DNA of 64,000 nt. Source: Halorhodospira halochloris. GTDB lineage: Bacteria; Pseudomonadota; Gammaproteobacteria; Nitrococcales; Halorhodospiraceae. The number at the start of each line of letters is the position of its first letter. Position 1 is the stretch's first letter. Below, one piece after another: positions 59,778 through 64,000 of the stretch. The translations under genes and the position numbers were made by a program. The notes beneath the pieces were generated by a model. It had not been told where the DNA came from and ran no database searches. It saw only the letters and a list, made by a program, of their open reading frames with translations. The stretch lies in assembly GCF_002356555.2 (NCBI RefSeq), contig NZ_AP017372.2:682001-746000 (forward strand), given 5' to 3'.

Positions 59778-60248
59778 ATGAGCAAGACTGACTCAAGTGA
59801 ATTGCCAGAAGAGTTGGTTGTCCAGGGCGAATGGGTAAGGACTCCAGCTAATGCATTCAGGGTTGCCAACATAAAGGCAGTCGAGGTTGATGAGGACAAA
59901 TTCCATATCTTTGAATACAAAGATGGGTATAGAAAAGTAGCCCTCTATATAATCTTGATTCTAATATTCATTGCCTCACCAGCCTCGGTAGTAGTTTTTG
60001 TCGATACCCCGCTACTGGCGATATTCTCTGGTGTCTTTATCCTTGTTGCAGGGCTTGCCCTGTTGGTCAGCTTTCGCTTTATGCCCCGTCACTGCAGAGT
60101 CCTAGAGGTGCGGACTAAAATTGGTTTGATTGATCGTTCGGTCTGGCGCCAGGGCAAGGCAAAGCGGGGCAAACCGGATGTTATTCGTAACGCTGAGCAG
60201 TATTTAAGAAAGCTGGCTGAGCAAAGCGAGAAAGAGGCAAGCGATTAA
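59778..60248 (+). CDS. Hypothetical membrane protein
   Basis: 156 residues, not recognised. Two adjacent membrane helices (VALYIILILIFIASPASVVV and LLAIFSGVFILVAGLALLVS) lie between a soluble N-terminal part of about 50 residues (RVANIKAVEVDEDKFHIFEY) and a basic C-terminal tail (RQGKAKRGKPDVIRNAEQYL). The ATG at 59778 follows GGGAAGGGAATAGT. Ends in a hairpin terminator. It stands between two fold-back repeats. Confidence 0.72.
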   Translation: MSKTDSSELPEELVVQGEWVRTPANAFRVANIKAVEVDEDKFHIFEYKDGYRKVALYIILILIFIASPASVVVFVDTPLLAIFSGVFILVAGLALLVSFRFMPRHCRVLEVRTKIGLIDRSVWRQGKAKRGKPDVIRNAEQYLRKLAEQSEKEASD

Positions 60249-60252
60249 CAAA

Positions 60253-60298
60253 GAAGGGGCAGAATGGGGATGGCGCCCCAGTTTCTGCCCCTTTTCTC
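60253..60298 (+). terminator. Rho-independent terminator after the membrane protein gene
   Basis: AGAAGGGGCAGAA pairs with TTTCTGCCCCTTTT; inside it a second short stem (GGGGATGGCGCCCC). Ends in a T-run. Confidence 0.8.
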
Positions 60299-60339
60299 GT
60301 CCTTGTCGGGTGGAGTAAGTCTGCTTGGCAGGCCGTGTA

Positions 60340-60476
60340 AGGCGCCTCTAAAAACTTCCGGGGCCATCATCTGCCCCAGTAATGAGGTCTTGGCGCCATG
60401 AAGCCTCCAAGGACGGATTCACGGCGCCCCCCACACCGGGGCAGATGATGGCCCCGGGGAGGTTTTAGAGGTTCCC
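60340..60476. repeat. Fold-back repeat, copy J, shortened core
   Basis: Tips GGCGCCTCTAAAAAC and TTTTAGAGGTTCCC. Arms CTTCCGGGGCCATCATCTGC and (right) GCAGATGATGGCCCCGGGGA. The core lacks the 13 bases CAGGGATGGCGCC, so the inner hairpin is missing. Lies downstream of htpX. Confidence 0.93.
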
Positions 60477-60500
60477 TTTAGCAGGCCTCGCAACCCGCTA

Positions 60501-61418
60501 TTAAGCGGCGCGGCGCAGTGCCTCGATGCGCTCCTCAAGCGGCGGATGGGACATGAACAGCCTGCCGAATGAGCTCCCGCCGCTGCGGATGCCGAAGGCG
60601 CGCATCGAAGATGGCATATCCTCGGGGGCATCCTGCATGGCCTTTAGACGGCCCAAGGCGTTGGCCATTGCTTCCCGGCTGGTCAGTGCGGCACCGCCGC
60701 TGTCGGCGCGGAACTCGCGCTGGCGTGAGAACCACATGACTATGGTTGAAGCCAGGATAGCGAAGATTATCTCGGCGATGATGGAGGTTACAAAGTAGCC
60801 AACACCGTAGCCATCTTCATTACCGAATACATGGCGATCAACCATGACGCCTACTACTCTGGCTAAGGCAATAACGAAGGTGTTAACTACGCCTTGAATA
60901 AGCGCCAGCGTCACCATGTCACCGTTGGCAACGTGGCTGACTTCGTGGCCTAGTACCGCATCGACCTCATCATCGCTCATGTTCTGCAGCAGGCCGGTGC
61001 TTACTGCAACCAGTGACTTGTCGCGACGTGCACCGGTGGCAAAGGCGTTCGGGGTGGGCGAGTCGAAAACGCCTATCTCCGGTTCGCCGATACCCTTGCG
61101 TTTGGCTTGTTGCTTGACGGTTTGCACAACCCGCTGCAGTTTTGGGTCAAGTGATGCGGTGTTTACCCCGCCGTCGGGGGTGCTGATTATCTGAACCCCC
61201 ATGGACTTTTTAGCAATGAACTTCGACATTGCCAGGGATATGAAGGATCCCCCGAAACCGAACAGCGCGGCAAACAGCATCAATCCGGCGATGTTGATTT
61301 GTCCTTGTGCATCAAGGATGCCCGGTATGCCCAGGAATACGAACAGTATGTTCAAGACTATCCCGAGCACGACGATTACAGCCAGGTTTGTTGCTAGAAA
61401 CAGAAACACCCGCTTCAT
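60501..61418 (-). CDS. htpX: Membrane zinc metalloprotease HtpX
   Basis: 305 residues of the M48 family. Two N-terminal helices (FLFLATNLAVIVVLGIVLNI, NIAGLMLFAALFGFGGSFIS), the zinc site VDAVLGHEVSHVANGDM, two further helices, and the third ligand in REFRADSGGAAL. Cleaves misfolded inner-membrane proteins together with FtsH. The ATG follows GAGGAGAG. Usually controlled by CpxR or heat shock; I see no clear box. Confidence 0.97.
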   Translation of the reverse strand: MKRVFLFLATNLAVIVVLGIVLNILFVFLGIPGILDAQGQINIAGLMLFAALFGFGGSFISLAMSKFIAKKSMGVQIISTPDGGVNTASLDPKLQRVVQTVKQQAKRKGIGEPEIGVFDSPTPNAFATGARRDKSLVAVSTGLLQNMSDDEVDAVLGHEVSHVANGDMVTLALIQGVVNTFVIALARVVGVMVDRHVFGNEDGYGVGYFVTSIIAEIIFAILASTIVMWFSRQREFRADSGGAALTSREAMANALGRLKAMQDAPEDMPSSMRAFGIRSGGSSFGRLFMSHPPLEERIEALRRAA

Positions 61419-61511
61419 ACTGAAGGCTCTCCTCTAATGTCCAACCTACTCTCTCCTGACAGTATATGGATGCTATTTTCTCCGTTTTAAAGCCTTGAAC
61501 CTGACCGAGCC

Positions 61512-61940
61512 CTATTCGAAAAGCGATACTGAGTCGAGCACATTTATCTGTGCCCCTTCCAGGGTGGTAATGGCACCGTCGGTATCGTTGAAGCGCATTA
61601 TCATGATCGCCTTGCCGCTAGGTCCGGAGGTAAAGGCGTACATGTACTCTATGTTATGACCGCCGCTCTCGAGAGTGCCTAGCACCTTGGCTAGGCCACC
61701 AACCTCATCGTTGATCTCCAGTGCTACTACCTCATCGACCCGTACCGCGCAGCCGGCCTCTTCAAGCACCTGTTTTGCCTGCTGCCACTGCGGCACGATC
61801 AGGCGGAGGATGCCGAACTGCTCGGAGTCGGCCAGCGAGAGGGTCCGAATATTTATCCCGGCTGCTGCTAGGGCATCACACGGATGCTTTAAATGGGCCG
61901 GTTGGTTCTCCAGGAACAGAGAAAGTTGCTGAATCTTCAT
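61512..61940 (-). CDS. Tandem ACT-domain protein
   Basis: 142 residues made of two ACT domains: LSLFLENQPAHLKHPCDALA, INIRTLSLADSEQFGILRLI, and VVALEINDEVGGLAKVLGTL, HNIEYMYAFTSGPSGKAIMI. Such proteins bind amino acids and are often found beside paaK and iorAB genes in bacteria and archaea. It is therefore likely a sensor of aromatic or branched amino acids for this pathway. The ATG follows AGAGGTG. Spaced 65 bp from paaK in the same direction. Confidence 0.9.
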   Translation of the reverse strand: MKIQQLSLFLENQPAHLKHPCDALAAAGINIRTLSLADSEQFGILRLIVPQWQQAKQVLEEAGCAVRVDEVVALEINDEVGGLAKVLGTLESGGHNIEYMYAFTSGPSGKAIMIMRFNDTDGAITTLEGAQINVLDSVSLFE

Positions 61941-62005
61941 ATGTGCACCTCTTTAATCCACGATACTCGCGAGCCCTGCAAACCACTCAAGTCCTTTACC
62001 AAGGT

Positions 62006-63343
62006 TTACTGCTCGCGCCGATCGATTACCCTCTTAGCCTTGCCTTCGCTGCGGGGCAAGGTCTGCGGCTCGACCAGCCTCACTGTGGCACGAACTCCGA
62101 TGATTCGCTCAATGGCTTGGGCAATGCGCTGGTGCAACTCCTCCATGCCGCGTACTGTGTCACTGAGGATATCCTGATTGACCTCTACGGCAACCTCCAG
62201 TTGGTCCAGGCCCTGTTCGCGGCTGAGTTCGATCTGATAGTGGGGCATTGTGCCTTCAACTTGCAGCAAAGCCGTCTCGATCTGTGACGGGAAGACATTG
62301 ACCCCGCGGATTATGAGCATGTCGTCACTGCGCCGGCCAATCCTCTTGATGCGTCGGACAGTTCTACCGCAAGCGCAAGTAGCTGTGTGAATTGAGGTGA
62401 TATCCCTAGTCCGATAGCGGATCATAGGCATAGCCTGCTTGGTTAGGGTGGTCAGCACCAGCTCACCCTCCTCGCCGTCGGCGAGCACTTCGCCGCTCTC
62501 TGGGTCGATAACTTCAGGATAGAAATGGTCCTCGAAGATGTGTGGTCCGTCTTGTTCGGTGCACTCGACACCAACCCCGGGGCCAATGATCTCGGAGAGC
62601 CCATAGATATCGAAAGCGCGGATGCCGCTTTGCTGTTCGATGCGTTGGCGCATATTATCGGTCCAGGGCTCAGCACCGAAGATGCCTACGCGCAGGGGCA
62701 GATTTTGCCAGTCGACCTCCAAATCATCGGCGCGTTCGAGCAGGTGCAGGAAGTAACTCGGGGTACAGCATAAGGCAGTTACGCCAAAATCGCGCATGAC
62801 CATGATTTGCCGGTCACTTTGACCGCCAGATATAGGGATAACCGTGGCGCCCAGGGCTTCGGCGCCATAGTGAGCACCGAGGCCACCGGTAAATAGACCG
62901 TAGCCATAGGCGTTCTGGACGATATCGCCGGGGTGTACCCCACAGGCTGCGAATGAGCGCTCCATGACGTGAGCCCAGAGCGCGATGTCGGATTCCGTAT
63001 AAGCAACCACTATGGGTTTGCCGGTGGTGCCGCTGGAGGCGTGCAACCGGACAATCTCTTCCATGGGGCTGGCAAAGAGACCGTAGGGGTAGGTTTCGCG
63101 CAGGTCGTTTTTGACCGTAAACGGTAGGTGTCTGATGTCTTCGAGCTGCCGTATGTCATCAGGCTTGATGCCGCGTTCATCGCAACGCTGCCTAAACAGT
63201 GAGACTCGCTCATAAGTGCGCTTGACTATTGCCCGCAGGCGATCAAGCTGGAGGGCCCGGAGTTGGGGCAGGGGGAGGTAGTCGGGTGCGCTGGCTACAT
63301 TGAAAGCCTGTTTGGTGGAGTTATCCATACGTCGCTCAAGCAT
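62006..63343 (-). CDS. paaK: Phenylacetate-CoA ligase
   Basis: 445-residue AMP-forming ligase that makes phenylacetyl-CoA (or another aryl-acetyl-CoA) from the acid, ATP and CoA. Motifs: P-loop [40 protein letters not shown] (A5), [20 protein letters not shown] (A7) and [20 protein letters not shown] (A8). The C-terminal lysine is in [13 protein letters not shown]. The ATG at 63343 follows GGGGAG. Next to iorAB it probably acts on aryl-acetic acids formed from aryl-pyruvates, not in the aerobic paa pathway, of which no gene is seen. Confidence 0.94.
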   Translation of the reverse strand: MLERRMDNSTKQAFNVASAPDYLPLPQLRALQLDRLRAIVKRTYERVSLFRQRCDERGIKPDDIRQLEDIRHLPFTVKNDLRETYPYGLFASPMEEIVRLHASSGTTGKPIVVAYTESDIALWAHVMERSFAACGVHPGDIVQNAYGYGLFTGGLGAHYGAEALGATVIPISGGQSDRQIMVMRDFGVTALCCTPSYFLHLLERADDLEVDWQNLPLRVGIFGAEPWTDNMRQRIEQQSGIRAFDIYGLSEIIGPGVGVECTEQDGPHIFEDHFYPEVIDPESGEVLADGEEGELVLTTLTKQAMPMIRYRTRDITSIHTATCACGRTVRRIKRIGRRSDDMLIIRGVNVFPSQIETALLQVEGTMPHYQIELSREQGLDQLEVAVEVNQDILSDTVRGMEELHQRIAQAIERIIGVRATVRLVEPQTLPRSEGKAKRVIDRREQ

Positions 63344-63410
63344 GTCTGGCTCCCCGGTTACTGTGGATGTGGGTGTTTTATGTTGGGTAATGAGTAATCT
63401 ATGTCACCCG

Positions 63411-63956
63411 TTAGGCAACACCTTCGGTCGAATTCAGGCCGTTGATTATCTGCTCAATCCTGCGTGCATGGAGGAATACGCGACAGTTCATATCGTGCAG
63501 ATGCGGTGAAAGCGCTGCACGTATTGCCTCCAGCCAGACCTCCTCCTCAATCGGCAAGTGGGCGCTGAGCACCCCGAGCAGGGCGACGTTGATCATGCGG
63601 GCTGCGTAAGCAGCGCTTTTGGGGTCGTCATCCTGGAAGAGAAAGGGGACATCATCAGGGGTTATCATGCGCCCCTTGGGATGCAGGCGGTGGCGGTTGG
63701 GCTCGATCTGGGTGCTCTCGGTGATAACCAAAAAGTCGGCGCTTGCCGCTGGCACCATCGGGCTGTTGACCCGCCTACCGAAGCGGATATCGCTGCATAC
63801 CGACCCGCCGCGCTGGCTCATGCCGTGTATTTCGCTCTTTTTAACATCGTAGCCGGCTTTGAACAGCGCTCCTGAGAGGATGTCTGAACCGGTTACTATG
63901 CCTTGCCCGCCGAGTCCGGCTATAACTATGTTGGTTACCTGATTGGGCACAGTCAT
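63411..63956 (-). CDS. iorB: Indolepyruvate:ferredoxin oxidoreductase beta subunit
   Basis: 181 residues of the gamma-type (POR) domain. The start NIVIAGLGGQGIVTGSDILS with GLGGQG, then SEIHGMSQRGGSVCSDIRFG, are highly typical. With IorA it oxidises aryl-pyruvates from aromatic amino acid transamination to aryl-acetyl-CoA, giving reduced ferredoxin. The ATG overlaps the stop of iorA (ATGA), which means close coupling. Confidence 0.94.
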   Translation of the reverse strand: MTVPNQVTNIVIAGLGGQGIVTGSDILSGALFKAGYDVKKSEIHGMSQRGGSVCSDIRFGRRVNSPMVPAASADFLVITESTQIEPNRHRLHPKGRMITPDDVPFLFQDDDPKSAAYAARMINVALLGVLSAHLPIEEEVWLEAIRAALSPHLHDMNCRVFLHARRIEQIINGLNSTEGVA

Positions 63957-64000
63957 TTCTGCTCTGATCCGTCGCTAGGAGAGGCTTGATTGAGCTTGGC
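63953..64000 (-). CDS. iorA: Indolepyruvate:ferredoxin oxidoreductase alpha subunit, C-terminal end only
   Basis: The last 15 codons read AKLNQASPSDGSEQK-stop, with the TGA overlapping the iorB ATG. The stretch itself is not diagnostic. The name rests on position: iorA precedes iorB in the great majority of such loci. Confidence 0.55.
   Translation of the reverse strand, partial: AKLNQASPSDGSEQK

Overview
The window looks like the chromosome of a halophilic or haloalkaliphilic gammaproteobacterium. I favour the Ectothiorhodospiraceae/Halorhodospira side of the class, but this is inference, not proof. The clues are gammaproteobacterial gene orders (gloB-methyltransferase-rnhA; tRNA-Ser-ffs-dnaX-ybaB-recR; ppsA divergent from ppsR; ppx facing ppk), an MSHA-type pilus cluster, a BCCT compatible-solute transporter and many very acidic proteins.

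Layout. 1-3.8 kb: gloB (partial), a methyltransferase, rnhA, a small lipoprotein, then glnA behind a near-perfect sigma-54 promoter and two NtrC-type sites. 3.8-6.3 kb: four minor prepilin genes (MshC/D/O/P-like). 6.6-19.7 kb is an accessory zone. It holds two identical 1,404-bp ISL3-family copies, each with an intact 8-bp target duplication, and a decayed IS200/IS605 element with broken tnpA and tnpB. It also holds a membrane protein with seven Cys-pair repeats plus a DUF1566-like domain, a fragment of an EAL-domain gene, and a small AT-rich integrative element. That element has a HTH repressor-like gene, an integrase gene split by the second ISL3 copy, a HUH-type replication-initiator-like gene and an AlpA-like gene. 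A 41-codon 3' remnant of a second mshG closes the zone.

19.8-28.7 kb (minus strand): the main MSHA assembly operon, mshI-J-K-L-N-E-G, followed by the major prepilin mshA. It is separated from its probable minor-pilin partners at 3.8-6.3 kb by the accessory zone and an orientation switch. 28.9-32.4 kb: a HEAT-repeat protein, a NfeD-like protein and a BCCT transporter. 32.4-35.4 kb: tRNA-Ser(GGA), 4.5S RNA, dnaX, ybaB, recR. 35.7-45.5 kb: HIT protein, HDOD protein, motAB, orn, a sulfurtransferase, ppsA/ppsR and a DUF1249 protein. 45.6-49.2 kb: a cysteine-less IscR-like regulator overlapping an HDOD-GGDEF gene, then ppx. 49.3-55.8 kb: ppk, a glutaredoxin-like protein, a MltB-type transglycosylase, pyrD, tRNA-Ser(TGA), lrgA/lrgB. 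56.1-64 kb: an ATP-grasp ligase convergent with a 664-residue unknown protein that may carry a Cys-His-Asn triad, a small membrane protein, htpX, and an ACT-domain/paaK/iorB/iorA cluster for aryl-pyruvate oxidation.

Threaded through the intergenic spaces is a family of about a dozen long fold-back repeats (about 150 bp). The tips and core are conserved, but the arms differ between copies while remaining self-complementary within most copies. One copy sits inside another, one is reduced to its two tips, and at least two have mismatched arms. I regard this family as the most unusual feature of the window. The second is the ATP-grasp/putative cysteine-hydrolase pair. Signalling genes (two HDOD proteins, one GGDEF, a MshE with MshEN-type domains, motAB) point to c-di-GMP control of a surface versus swimming choice.
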